This document shows positions 19,484-27,321 of a stretch of DNA of 64,000 bases, one piece after another (positions within the stretch are counted from its first letter, which is position 1; the number at the start of each line of letters is the position of its first letter). The notes beneath the pieces were generated by a model, which worked only from the letters and a program-made list of their open reading frames with translations, did not search any database and was not told the origin of the DNA. Made by a program: the position numbers and the translations under genes. The stretch comes from an uncultured Nitrosospira sp. (GTDB lineage Bacteria > Nitrospirota > Nitrospiria > Nitrospirales > Nitrospiraceae): assembly GCA_900696515.1 (NCBI GenBank), contig CAADGK010000099.1, positions 1 to 64,000 on the forward strand, given 5' to 3'.

Positions 19484-19759
19484 ATGAGAAAGGCGGATAT
19501 CGCTGAGGAAATTTTTAAGCAGGTCGGCATCTCGAAAAACGAAGCGGCTGATATCGTCGAATTCGTGTTAAATCTCCTCAAGTCGGTATTGCAGAAGGGA
19601 GAATCGGTTAAAATCGCAGGGTTCGGCAATTTTGTCGTACGGAGCAAAGGCGCCCGGAAGGGGCGCAACCCACGGACCGGAGAAGAGATTGGGATTACCC
19701 CCCGGCGAGTCGTTACATTTCGTCCAAGCCAGGTATTCAAGAAGTACGTCAATTCGTAA
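19484..19759 (+). CDS. ihfA: Integration host factor alpha-like DNA-bending protein
   Basis: 91-residue HU/IHF family histone-like protein. The beta-arm signature GFGNFVVRSKGARKGRNPRTG is complete, followed by ITPRRVVTFRPSQVFKKYVN, closer to IhfA than to HU. It bends DNA in transcription (often at sigma-54 promoters), replication and recombination. In proteobacteria ihfA follows pheST; here cimA precedes it, but the downstream order (MerR regulator, tRNA-Pro) is the familiar one. GGGGGG-rich ribosome site upstream. Whether it acts as a homodimer or pairs with IhfB cannot be seen. Confidence 0.93.
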   Translation: MRKADIAEEIFKQVGISKNEAADIVEFVLNLLKSVLQKGESVKIAGFGNFVVRSKGARKGRNPRTGEEIGITPRRVVTFRPSQVFKKYVNS

Positions 19760-19801
19760 GGCGACTTCACCCACATTGTCGACCGCACCGTGAGGCCGGT
19801 C

Positions 19802-20152
19802 ATGGGAACTGAGCCCAGGCTGGGCAGCAAGGTTTTCTATAAGATCGGCGAGGTGAGTCGACTGACAAGGCTTCCCTCGTACGTACTCCGTTTCTGGGAA
19901 TCCCAATTCACATTTTTAAAGCCCAAGAAGAGTCGAGGGAATCAGCGACTGTATGTTCAACGCGATATTGAAACCGTCTTGCACATCAAGCGCATGCTGT
20001 ATGAAGAAGGGCATACGTTGGAGGGTGTGAAGCGGTATTGGGTTCGCCGTGGAAGGGCCACTACCCGCCGGCTGAGACCGAGAGAGATCGCCAAAAAGCT
20101 GAGGGGTGATCTCCAAGTCATTCTGAAGATCATCGATTCGCATTCATCATAA
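19802..20152 (+). CDS. MerR-family transcriptional regulator
   Basis: 116 residues from ATG 19802 (track GTG at 19790 adds four). N-terminal MerR winged helix-turn-helix: YKIGEVSRLTRLPSYVLRFWESQF, then GNQRLYVQRDIETVLHIKRMLYEEGHTLEGVKRY. The C-terminus is short and basic with no cysteine or obvious effector domain, so the inducer is unknown. The position directly after ihfA and before a tRNA-Pro gene is conserved in many proteobacteria, where the protein is usually annotated only as MerR family. Confidence 0.9.
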   Translation: MGTEPRLGSKVFYKIGEVSRLTRLPSYVLRFWESQFTFLKPKKSRGNQRLYVQRDIETVLHIKRMLYEEGHTLEGVKRYWVRRGRATTRRLRPREIAKKLRGDLQVILKIIDSHSS

Positions 20153-20234
20153 ATCACAAAGAGACGGTGCATTTCACCGAAGACAATCACGAGAGAATCT
20201 GCGACAATCATCGACGCAAGAGTCGAGAACATGT

Positions 20235-20311
20235 CGGGGCGTAGCGCAGCCCGGTAGCGCACTCGCTTGGGGTGCGAGTGGTCGTGGGTTCAAATCCCGC
20301 CGCCCCGACCA
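20235..20311 (+). tRNA. tRNA-Pro (anticodon GGG)
   Basis: A 77-base cloverleaf can be drawn: acceptor CGGGGCG/CGCCCCG, D stem GCGC/GCGC, anticodon stem CTCGC/GCGAG with loop TTGGGGT (anticodon GGG at 20269-20271), T arm GTGGG-TTCAAAT-CCCGC, discriminator A and encoded CCA. It reads CCC and CCU codons. Confidence 0.98.
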
Positions 20312-20316
20312 ATGAT

Positions 20317-20396
20317 GTGAGACGTGACAGGTGAAACATTAGGCGTGTCGGAGTGAGACGAGACACTCTCCGGCCCCTCACACCTCACTCCTTACC
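20317..20396 (+). repeat. Diverged palindromic heptamer repeat after tRNA-Pro
   Basis: The left part (GTGAGACGTGACAGG) is a partial reverse complement of the right part (CCCCTCACACCTCACTCC). The right arm has period 7 (CCCTCA, CACCTCA, CTCCTTA) and matches, in the same register, the right arm of the repeat inside the methyltransferase gene at 51765-51840; both also share GTGTCGGAGT in the middle. I read them as two members of one dispersed repeat family, this one more decayed. Confidence 0.55.
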
Positions 20397-20408
20397 GACG
20401 TAATTGGG

Positions 20409-20432
20409 AGCTGCCTCGGGCAGCTTTTTTAT
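20409..20432 (+). terminator. Rho-independent terminator
   Basis: AGCTGCC-TCG-GGCAGCT stem with a three-base loop followed by TTTTTTATT. It would end transcripts from tRNA-Pro and the MerR gene, just 13 bases before the surE start. Confidence 0.85.
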
Positions 20433-20444
20433 TGCAGTCCTTCC

Positions 20445-21257
20445 ATGCGTATCCTAGTGACCAACGACGACGGCATCCAGTCTCCAGGGATCGCGGCCTT
20501 GGCGCAAGCACTGGCTGCCATCGGAGAGGTGTGGGTTGTGGCTCCGGATCGTGAGCGCACCGCCGTCGCTCACGCCGTCACCCTCCACAAGCCATTGCGT
20601 GTTCATCGCGTAGCCCCCAGGACCTACAGCGTCAACGGGACGCCGGTCGATTGTGTGAATCTGGCCCTGCTCAAGGTGATGCCGAAACCTCCGGCCCTTG
20701 TCGTGTCCGGCATAAACAAAGGTGTCAACCTTGGAGATGATGTCATGTACTCGGGGACCGTCTCTGCGGCGATGGAAGGCACCATTCTTGGTGTGCCGTC
20801 ACTGGCGGTCTCACAGGAAGGGCAGGAGGTGTTTCGCTTCAATATCGGGGCGACGTATGCCGCTCGTGTTGCCAGGCTTGTGCTGGACCACGGTCTTCCC
20901 GAGGAAACCCTCTTGAACGTCAACATCCCGGATCTGATTTCGTCCAAGATTCGAGGAGTACGGATTACCCGTCTGAGCCGACGACGCTTTCATAATCCGA
21001 TCATTGAAAAATTGGACCCGCACGGGCGCACATACTATTGGATTGCCGGTAAGCGCATTTCATGGAGCCGCAGTAAGGATGCGGATCATGAGGCTGTTGA
21101 GGAAGGATATGTATCCCTCACGCCAATCCGTTTGGATAGCACTCACCACGAAGCAGTGGCTCAATTCAGAGCGTGGGAGGACGTGGTCGCAGGGCGAGGG
21201 CGCCCTGCCGTTGTCCCAAAGTCGAACCGTCGTTCATCGAAGCAGGTGGGGAAATGA
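20445..21257 (+). CDS. surE: 5'/3'-nucleotidase SurE
   Basis: Metal-dependent nucleoside monophosphate phosphatase implicated in stationary-phase survival. 270 residues. Metal site VTNDDGIQSPG at residues 5-15; SGINKGVNLGDDVMYSGTVSAAMEG is the second catalytic signature. The C-terminus has a basic tail (KSNRRSSKQVGK) beyond the usual fold. Its stop overlaps the next start (ATGA). Confidence 0.96.
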   Translation: MRILVTNDDGIQSPGIAALAQALAAIGEVWVVAPDRERTAVAHAVTLHKPLRVHRVAPRTYSVNGTPVDCVNLALLKVMPKPPALVVSGINKGVNLGDDVMYSGTVSAAMEGTILGVPSLAVSQEGQEVFRFNIGATYAARVARLVLDHGLPEETLLNVNIPDLISSKIRGVRITRLSRRRFHNPIIEKLDPHGRTYYWIAGKRISWSRSKDADHEAVEEGYVSLTPIRLDSTHHEAVAQFRAWEDVVAGRGRPAVVPKSNRRSSKQVGK

Positions 21258-21895
21258 TCGGAGGTTTGATCGAGTCCATCATTGGTGAACTGAGTCGATT
21301 CACCATCGCCTGCATCTCAAGGTTTGGGTACGGGGGGATTCTCTTCACGATGGCGGTTGAGAGTGCCTGTATCCCGCTTCCCAGCGAAATCATTATGCCC
21401 TTCTCCGGGTACCTCGTTATGACCGGAGAGTTTACGATGTGGGGGGTCACTCTGGCTGGTGCGGTCGGCAATGTGTTGGGCTCCATCGTGGCCTACTATG
21501 CGGGAGTGTGGGGAGGCCGGCCGTTTGCCGAACGCTATGGCCCCTATTTTCTGGTCTCGCGCCATGATCTCGATGTCGCCGATCGCTGGTTTGCTAAATA
21601 TGGAGAGGCGGCCGTCTTTTTCGGCCGAATGCTTCCCGTGGTACGCACGTTCATTTCGCTTCCGGCCGGTATCGCGAAGATGAACTTCCCGCGATTCGTC
21701 ATCTTCACCTTTGTCGGGGCCTTGCCCTGGTGCTATCTCTTGGCGTATATCGGGCTTCGGATGGGTGAACAGTGGGAACATCTGCGAGATTACTTTCATC
21801 AATTTGACATTGCTATCGGACTCGTCCTTGCTGCAGCCATAGGCTACTTCCTCTGGTCCCACTGGCCAAGACGACGAACAAATCCTGGGGCATAA
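21254..21895 (+). CDS. DedA-family membrane protein
   Basis: 213 residues; the track's GTG at 21173 lies inside surE, while ATG 21254 overlaps the surE stop by 4 bases. SNARE-associated/DedA (VTT) fold with several membrane helices, the ESACIPLPSEIIMPFSGYL entrance motif and the FGRMLPVVRTFISLPAGIAKM signature with its conserved arginines. Inner-membrane proteins of this family are linked to undecaprenyl-phosphate or phospholipid flipping and envelope stress; the substrate here is not known. Confidence 0.92.
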   Translation: MIGGLIESIIGELSRFTIACISRFGYGGILFTMAVESACIPLPSEIIMPFSGYLVMTGEFTMWGVTLAGAVGNVLGSIVAYYAGVWGGRPFAERYGPYFLVSRHDLDVADRWFAKYGEAAVFFGRMLPVVRTFISLPAGIAKMNFPRFVIFTFVGALPWCYLLAYIGLRMGEQWEHLRDYFHQFDIAIGLVLAAAIGYFLWSHWPRRRTNPGA

Positions 21896-21900
21896 ACTTC

Positions 21901-23379
21901 ATGCTCACGCTCTTCAATACTCTGACAGGACGGCAAGAAGTCTTCGAGCCGATAGAACCGAACAAGGTCCGCATGTACGTCTGTGGTGTGACGGTCTATG
22001 ACTATTGTCACATCGGCCACGCGCGCAGCGCACTGGTCTTTGACGTGCTCCGTCGTCACCTGGAATCGTGCGGGTATGCCGTGACGTTCGTGAAGAACTT
22101 TACGGATGTGGACGACAAAATCATCAAGCGGGCCAACGAACAAGGTGTGTCTTGTGATGCCGTGACGGCCAAATACATTCAGGCCTACCATGAAGATATG
22201 GGCAGACTGGGAATCCGTGCAGCGACGGAAGAGCCGAAAGCCACGGAACATATCGTCGACATTATCCAGCTCACGGAGCGATTAGTCGCCAAGGGCCTGG
22301 CGTACTGCGTGGATGGCGATGTGTATTTTGAAGTTCCGAAGTATCCGGAATATGGCCGACTGTCAAAACGGCGGCTTGAGGACTTACAAGCCGGTGCGCG
22401 GGTCGACGTGGACGAGCGGAAGCGTCACCCGATGGATTTTGCCTTGTGGAAGAGTAGTAAGCCGGGTGAGCCGGCCTGGGAGAGTCCCTGGGGGCCCGGT
22501 CGACCCGGGTGGCATATTGAATGTTCCGCCATGTCGATCAGGCATCTTGGTGAAACGTTCGACATCCATGGCGGTGGAATGGATCTCATTTTCCCGCACC
22601 ATGAGAATGAGATCGCCCAATCCTGCGGTGCCACGGGAAAAGACTTCGCACGCTATTGGGTCCACAATGGGTTTGTACAGGTCAACCAAGAGAAGATGTC
22701 GAAGTCCCTGGGAAACTTTTTCACCATTCGGGAGATCTTTGAGAAGTCGGAATGGCCGGGCGAAATCATGGGAGAAATACTCAGATACTTTCTCCTTTCA
22801 ACGCACTACCACGGCCCTCTGGATTTTTCAGATCAAGCCTTAAAAGAGGCAAAAAACGCCTTGAATGGGTTCTATGATCTCTTTGGGCGATTAGCTGAGC
22901 CTGGTGGAGATGCGACGCCGGATCAGAGCTTGAGCCAGGGAATTGATCGTTGCAGGACTGCATTCAAGGCTGCAATGGACGATGACCTCAATACGCCTGT
23001 GGCAATTGCCTCGTTACAAGGGCTGCGAAGTGATGCAAATAAGTTGCTTGGAGAGGGGCTTTCCAGCGAAGGGCGACGACAAGTCAGAGAGGCCTTTCGA
23101 TCACTTGGTCATAACCTAGGGCTGTTTCAGCTGGAACGGTGGGATTTTAATGTGCGAGTTGAGCCAGCGTCTGCTCATCTCACTCTTACAACCTTTTCTC
23201 CAACGACGAGGATGGAAGAACGACTCACGGACCTGCAAATAGAAAACAAATTGGCAGAACGAATTGAGGCCAAGAAGCGCAAAGACTTCAAGCGGGCCGA
23301 TGCCATTAGAGAAGAACTGAGGACACTAGGAATCACGATCGAGGACAAGCCCGATGGCACCAGCCGATGGAAGCGCTGA
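21901..23379 (+). CDS. cysS: Cysteinyl-tRNA synthetase
   Basis: Class Ia aminoacyl-tRNA synthetase charging tRNA-Cys. 492 residues. HIGH motif HIGH at 37-40 (CHIGHARSAL), KMSKS at 265-269, and zinc ligands in YVCGVTVYD, ECSAMS and HGGGMDLIFPHHENE. Five bases after the DedA gene. Its last 26 bases overlap the rlmB start, so the two are probably translated together; cysS-rlmB is a common pair. Confidence 0.97.
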   Translation: MLTLFNTLTGRQEVFEPIEPNKVRMYVCGVTVYDYCHIGHARSALVFDVLRRHLESCGYAVTFVKNFTDVDDKIIKRANEQGVSCDAVTAKYIQAYHEDMGRLGIRAATEEPKATEHIVDIIQLTERLVAKGLAYCVDGDVYFEVPKYPEYGRLSKRRLEDLQAGARVDVDERKRHPMDFALWKSSKPGEPAWESPWGPGRPGWHIECSAMSIRHLGETFDIHGGGMDLIFPHHENEIAQSCGATGKDFARYWVHNGFVQVNQEKMSKSLGNFFTIREIFEKSEWPGEIMGEILRYFLLSTHYHGPLDFSDQALKEAKNALNGFYDLFGRLAEPGGDATPDQSLSQGIDRCRTAFKAAMDDDLNTPVAIASLQGLRSDANKLLGEGLSSEGRRQVREAFRSLGHNLGLFQLERWDFNVRVEPASAHLTLTTFSPTTRMEERLTDLQIENKLAERIEAKKRKDFKRADAIREELRTLGITIEDKPDGTSRWKR

Positions 23380-24175
23380 CCCTCAAGAAATCCTCTACGG
23401 TTTGCATGCCGTCAGGGAAGCACTGAAAGCCGGAGGCCGTCCACTCCAACGGATCCTGGTTCTTCGAACCGATAAACAATTCACGGATCTTGTCCAATTG
23501 GCCCGATCGCGTCGGGTTCCCGTTCATATCCAGCCCATCAGTTCCCTCGACCGCCTTGTTCCCAATGGGAAGCATCAAGGTGTGGTTGCCTTTGCTGCAG
23601 CCAAAGCCTATCAGACTCAGGAGGAGATTTTGGATCGCGCGGTCCAACGACAGGAACCACCGTTGCTTGTGATTCTGGATGGAGTCGAAGACCCGCACAA
23701 CCTCGGTGCCGTTCTCCGGACGGCGGAAGGGGCCGGCGCGCATGGCGTCTTTATTCCTGAACGAAGGGCCGTCGGGCTCACCTCTGTGGTTGCCAAAGCC
23801 TCGGCCGGCGCGATTGATCATATGCCAGTGGCGCGTGTGACGAACCTGAGCAGGCTTCTCGACTCCCTGAAAGCCGCCGGAGTGTGGATCTACGGAGTCA
23901 CCCCGTCCGCCAAGAAGGTCTTTACGGACATCGACTATCGGGGGCCGGTCGGATTTGTCCTGGGGGCCGAGGGGACTGGAATTCGATCAGGCGTGGTCCA
24001 GCATTGTGACGAGTGCGTGCGAATCCCGCTCCGAGGCAAAGTCCAATCCCTCAATGTGTCGGCTTCTGCGGCGATTATTTTGTACGAGGTGGTGCGACAA
24101 CGGGAGCGAAGCAACCACGCGGCAGGTCGATCAGCGGATTCGGAGCGCCCCCCCCTGGATAGCCGTCTTCAGTAG
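23354..24175 (+). CDS. rlmB: 23S rRNA 2'-O-ribose methyltransferase (RlmB / TrmH family)
   Basis: SPOUT-fold SAM-dependent methyltransferase of 273 residues. N-terminal substrate-binding domain (YGLHAVREALKAGGRPLQRI), then the three knot motifs DGVEDPHNLGAVLRTAEG, GFVLGAEGTGI and IPLRGKVQSLNVSASAAI. In E. coli RlmB modifies G2251 of 23S rRNA. A short charged tail (QRERSNHAAGRSADSERP) follows the fold. The 3' end overlaps the convergent LuxR-type gene by 45 bases. Confidence 0.92.
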   Translation: MAPADGSADPQEILYGLHAVREALKAGGRPLQRILVLRTDKQFTDLVQLARSRRVPVHIQPISSLDRLVPNGKHQGVVAFAAAKAYQTQEEILDRAVQRQEPPLLVILDGVEDPHNLGAVLRTAEGAGAHGVFIPERRAVGLTSVVAKASAGAIDHMPVARVTNLSRLLDSLKAAGVWIYGVTPSAKKVFTDIDYRGPVGFVLGAEGTGIRSGVVQHCDECVRIPLRGKVQSLNVSASAAIILYEVVRQRERSNHAAGRSADSERPPLDSRLQ

Positions 24176-24409
24176 CTGAGCTGTATTCGACACGCGCAGC
24201 TTTTTCATCATGTTGGCACGATGGGCTTCTACCGTCTTGACACTGATCTTCAGTCGCTGACCGATTTCTTTATTCTTAAAACCGGCCCAAATCAACTCGA
24301 GAATTTCCTGCTCCCGCGAGGTCAGGGATTCCGGCCGGCGGGGGCGTGGGGGAGGCTGAAGGTCAGCAAGAGATTTTCGCGGGCGAGTCTTTGCACTTGT
24401 CTTGGCCAT
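24131..24409 (-). CDS. Stand-alone LuxR/GerE-type helix-turn-helix protein
   Basis: 92 residues with a basic N-terminal tail (about 1-28) and one complete LuxR-type DNA-binding domain: LTSREQEILELIWAGFKNKEIG, then the recognition helix SVKTVEAHRANMMKKLRV. No receiver or ligand domain, so it may act like GerE or serve as a partner of another regulator. It lies just before the prepilin peptidase gene, on the other strand, and its end overlaps rlmB. Regulation of pilus genes is possible but unproven. Confidence 0.85.
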   Translation of the reverse strand: MAKTSAKTRPRKSLADLQPPPRPRRPESLTSREQEILELIWAGFKNKEIGQRLKISVKTVEAHRANMMKKLRVSNTAQLLKTAIQGGALRIR

Positions 24410-24565
24410 GATGTTGAGTTCTCCTTTGATCGTACGCTGTTTCGGGTATACTCGAAGTCAATCGTTTCCGGACGGCGGCAATTATGGGGCGTCGGCCGGT
24501 AAAAGTAAAGATCGGCGATTCGGCCCTGGTGGGGTTGCTAGGTAGGGAAAGCACTCTGAGCAATT

Positions 24566-25351
24566 ATGCATGACAGCCACGACTTCCTGCCCTTGCTATT
24601 CAGTGGCTTCTTCGGGGCCGTGGTTGGAAGTTTTCTTAATGTCTGCATTTATCGGTTGCCGAGGCGTGAATCAGTGGCCTGGCCTGGGTCGCATTGCCCG
24701 GCCTGCTCTCATCCCATTTCCTGGTACGACAATATTCCGATTCTGAGTTATGCGGCCTTAGCCGGACGCTGCCGACATTGCGGGGTGCGCATTCCGCTAC
24801 GATATCCGGTAGTGGAGATACTGAACGGTCTCGGGTATGTGGGTGTCTTGTGGTTTTTTGGGCTTACGTGGAGCACGGTGGCCTATTGGGGACTCTATTC
24901 CTCGCTCCTGGTAGTTGCGGGAACCGATCTCTCCCATAAAATCATCCCGAATGTAATTACCTTCCCGGGAATTGTGCTCGGCCTGATCAGTGCCGGGACG
25001 ATTCTGCCGCTTGGGCTCGTCAATGGGATTATCGGGCTGTTCGTTGGCGGAGGAATTCTCTGGTTGCTGGCTTGGGCGAGTCCGTATCTCTTCGGCAAGG
25101 AGGGAATGGGCGGGGGCGACATCAAGTTGCTCGCCATGATCGGAGCATTCTTGGGATGGAAACCGGCGGTCATGACGATTATGTTAGGGTCATTTCTGGG
25201 ATCGGTCGTCGGGGTTGCCCTCATTCTTTCCAAAGTGATTCGGCGAGAAGACTACATCCCCTTTGGGCCATTTCTTGTTTGTGGCGCACTGGTGTCTCTC
25301 TTCTTTGGGCAGACCATTCTTGATTGGTACGAGGGTCTATTGTCAGGATAG
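24566..25351 (+). CDS. pilD: Prepilin leader peptidase / N-methyltransferase
   Basis: Inner-membrane aspartic protease that cleaves type IV prepilins after the glycine and methylates the new N-terminus. 261 residues. N-terminal VGSFLNVCIYRLPRRES, a cytoplasmic zinc loop with two CxxC pairs (HCPACSHP and CRHCGVRI), then the membrane core with the catalytic aspartates in GTDLSHKIIPN and GGGDIKLLA. It opens the pilus region and should process the eight prepilin-like proteins encoded downstream. Confidence 0.95.
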   Translation: MHDSHDFLPLLFSGFFGAVVGSFLNVCIYRLPRRESVAWPGSHCPACSHPISWYDNIPILSYAALAGRCRHCGVRIPLRYPVVEILNGLGYVGVLWFFGLTWSTVAYWGLYSSLLVVAGTDLSHKIIPNVITFPGIVLGLISAGTILPLGLVNGIIGLFVGGGILWLLAWASPYLFGKEGMGGGDIKLLAMIGAFLGWKPAVMTIMLGSFLGSVVGVALILSKVIRREDYIPFGPFLVCGALVSLFFGQTILDWYEGLLSG

Positions 25352-25576
25352 TGGCTCTGGTGGCCGACTCTAGACGGATCAACTGTATCTTTTCTGTTAA
25401 GGGCTGTATCGATTCCGTTTGGTCGTTCTCTTCGTACGGCAACCCCCCATCAGGCAGGATTCTGCCTAGTCTGATCTCTTTCATGCGCGTCTTTCTTCCG
25501 GTACTTCATAGGTTTACGCCAATCCACTTCAAGTAGTTTCCGTCAAGATCCAAGTCCATATCGGATGGTTTCAAAG

Positions 25577-25592
25577 CGGCACGAGTCTTGAG
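25577..25592 (+). promoter_or_regulatory. Candidate sigma-54 promoter of first minor-pilin set
   Basis: cGGCACG-N4-TTGAG: the -24 box is nearly perfect, the -12 box has GA in place of the expected GC, with correct 12-base phasing. The predicted start is about 35 bases before the FimT ATG at 25638. The rest of the 286-base gap after pilD shows nothing else clear. Confidence 0.35.
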
Positions 25593-25637
25593 ATACCGCT
25601 CCGCCAGTGGATTGTGAACGGAACAAGGGAAGAAGAG

Positions 25638-26069
25638 ATGACTCAAGAGGGAAAGACAGTGACGGAACTCCTGGTCGTAGTCGGGATCATCGCCATCGTG
25701 GCGGGTATGGCGCTACCCAACTTCATGAACCTCAACTCCCGCACGCAGGTTCGCTGTGCTGCGGAAGAAATCGCCTCGGAACTCCGCCTTGCCAAGCAGC
25801 TGGCCCTGACCAACCACGATCGTGTGCGGGTTCTCGTCGACCTGGAGCAACGCGAACTTATCACCCAGTTTGTGCAGAGTGGGCTCACACATCATGTCTA
25901 TCGGTACAGCGATCGGCAACTTGTGATCGAAGAGCCGAGTGCAGGGACGGAGATCCTGTTCCATCCGAGCGGTCGATCTGCCACGGCGACGACGCTTCAT
26001 CTCCATGGCCGAGAGGGTCAGAGCCAGAAATTGACCGTGAGTATTACCGGTCGGGTATCCATTCTATGA
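25638..26069 (+). CDS. Type IV minor pilin, FimT/GspH-like (set 1)
   Basis: 143 residues from ATG 25638, preceded by GGGAAGAAGAG; the track's GTG start lies upstream of that site. A very short leader MTQEG is cleaved before KTVTE, with the required Glu at +5, followed by the hydrophobic helix LLVVVGIIAIVAGMALP. The C-terminal half ends in GRVSIL like GspH/FimT folds. Minor pilins of this type prime pilus assembly at the inner membrane. The stop overlaps the next start by ATGA. Confidence 0.88.
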   Translation: MTQEGKTVTELLVVVGIIAIVAGMALPNFMNLNSRTQVRCAAEEIASELRLAKQLALTNHDRVRVLVDLEQRELITQFVQSGLTHHVYRYSDRQLVIEEPSAGTEILFHPSGRSATATTLHLHGREGQSQKLTVSITGRVSIL

Positions 26070-26551
26070 GACAGACGCTGAAGAGTGACGGCATCAGCAT
26101 GGTGGAGGTGATGGTGGCGATGATGATTTCCGGTATTGCTCTGATGGGGACACTGGGCGCAGTGGAGATCTCCTCCCGACACGCTCAACAAAGCGTGATG
26201 AACAGTCAGGCGTTGGAGTTTACGCAGGGGAGGCTGGAAGTGAAGCGGTCCGTTCGATGGCAGTTGCTGTTGGAAGACGATCTTGATCGAGACGGCATTC
26301 CCGAAACCCACATGACCGACGACGGCACCGGATTCGACGTAGCGCCGGGCGATGGCATCTATACTGCCATGTATGAGCGAGATGGCATTACCGTGGTCTG
26401 GACGATCGAGACGGATCGCCCCGGCCCGCTGAGTGCAACCAGTATGGTCAAGATTCAGGCGACGGCATCTTATCTGGGGCGGAATAGGGAGCAGCGGGAG
26501 GTGCGAGTGGCGACGATGCGGGCGAACCCCAGTTATGTGGGGCAACGATGA
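26066..26551 (+). CDS. Type IV minor pilin, PilV-like (set 1)
   Basis: 161 residues. The track shows a 314-residue ORF from 25607, but its first half is only a shadow of the FimT gene; the ATG at 26066 overlaps the FimT stop. Prepilin site SDG before ISMVE, Glu at +5, then VMVAMMISGIALMGTLGA. The middle holds an acidic DRDGIPETHMTDDGTG segment. Gene order FimT-PilV-PilW-PilX identifies it as the PilV position. Confidence 0.87.
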   Translation: MRQTLKSDGISMVEVMVAMMISGIALMGTLGAVEISSRHAQQSVMNSQALEFTQGRLEVKRSVRWQLLLEDDLDRDGIPETHMTDDGTGFDVAPGDGIYTAMYERDGITVVWTIETDRPGPLSATSMVKIQATASYLGRNREQREVRVATMRANPSYVGQR

Positions 26552-27306
26552 ATCCGAGTACTTCCCTCTCAAGGACGATACAGCCGCGTCCTGCCCATGT
26601 CGTCGTACATGGCCAGTCCGGCTTCACACTCATTGAGCTGATGCTCGGCCTGACCATCGGTGTAGCGGTACTGGCCGCCGCCTTGAAGATCTTTACTGTG
26701 GCCAATGCCTATGCGAACAGCCAGTTTACAGCAATCAGACAACAGCAAGACGTGCGACTGGGGCTCGAAGTGTTCGAGCAGGAAGTTCGACTCGCAACTC
26801 CCGACTCGATCCAAATTGCGGACCCAGATCGGATTCTCTATCACGCAAATCTCAGCGCATTGCGGACCACTACGACCGGCGCTCTTCTCCCGGGACAAGC
26901 CGTGATCGCCGTACAGGACGGCAGTGGATGGGGTGCGGGGAAGACCATCATGATTTGCAGTTCAACGCAATGTGAGTCACACCGGCTCGCCAGGACAGGG
27001 CAACGGTATCAGCTGACATTGGTCGAGCCCATCGAGTCCACTTTTCCTGCGGGAACCACGGTGGAGGTTCGTAATCGGGTTGTGTATTACGCCAAACATG
27101 ATGAGACCGGAACCGCGCAACTTATGCGAATGGTCGACGGCGGGGCGAGTGTGATGATCGGGCATCTTCGGGACATCCGACTGTCGTATTGGAATGAGAT
27201 GGGGAAACAAGCGGACGCAATATCTCATGTAAAGCGGGTCGTTCTAGAAATTCATTCCGACCATTCCCGGGCCAGGAGGTTGCGGGACGTGTCGATTCAA
27301 TCATAA
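26548..27306 (+). CDS. Type IV minor pilin, PilW-like (set 1)
   Basis: 252 residues. Prepilin cleavage site SG before FTLIE (Glu +5), preceded by a 24-residue leader, then LMLGLTIGVAVLAAALKIF. The C-terminal domain is a PilW/GspJ-like beta fold with IRLSYWNEMGK near its end. Coupled to PilV by ATGA overlap. In the minor-pilin complex PilW normally bridges the PilV-PilX tip to the shaft. Confidence 0.87.
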   Translation: MNPSTSLSRTIQPRPAHVVVHGQSGFTLIELMLGLTIGVAVLAAALKIFTVANAYANSQFTAIRQQQDVRLGLEVFEQEVRLATPDSIQIADPDRILYHANLSALRTTTTGALLPGQAVIAVQDGSGWGAGKTIMICSSTQCESHRLARTGQRYQLTLVEPIESTFPAGTTVEVRNRVVYYAKHDETGTAQLMRMVDGGASVMIGHLRDIRLSYWNEMGKQADAISHVKRVVLEIHSDHSRARRLRDVSIQS

Positions 27307-27321
27307 GTAAGGAATCACATC

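Noticed and set aside
25607-26065. First 153 codons of the 314-codon track ORF
   Set aside because: Shadow of FimT; the PilV-like protein begins at 26066 with a proper prepilin leader.
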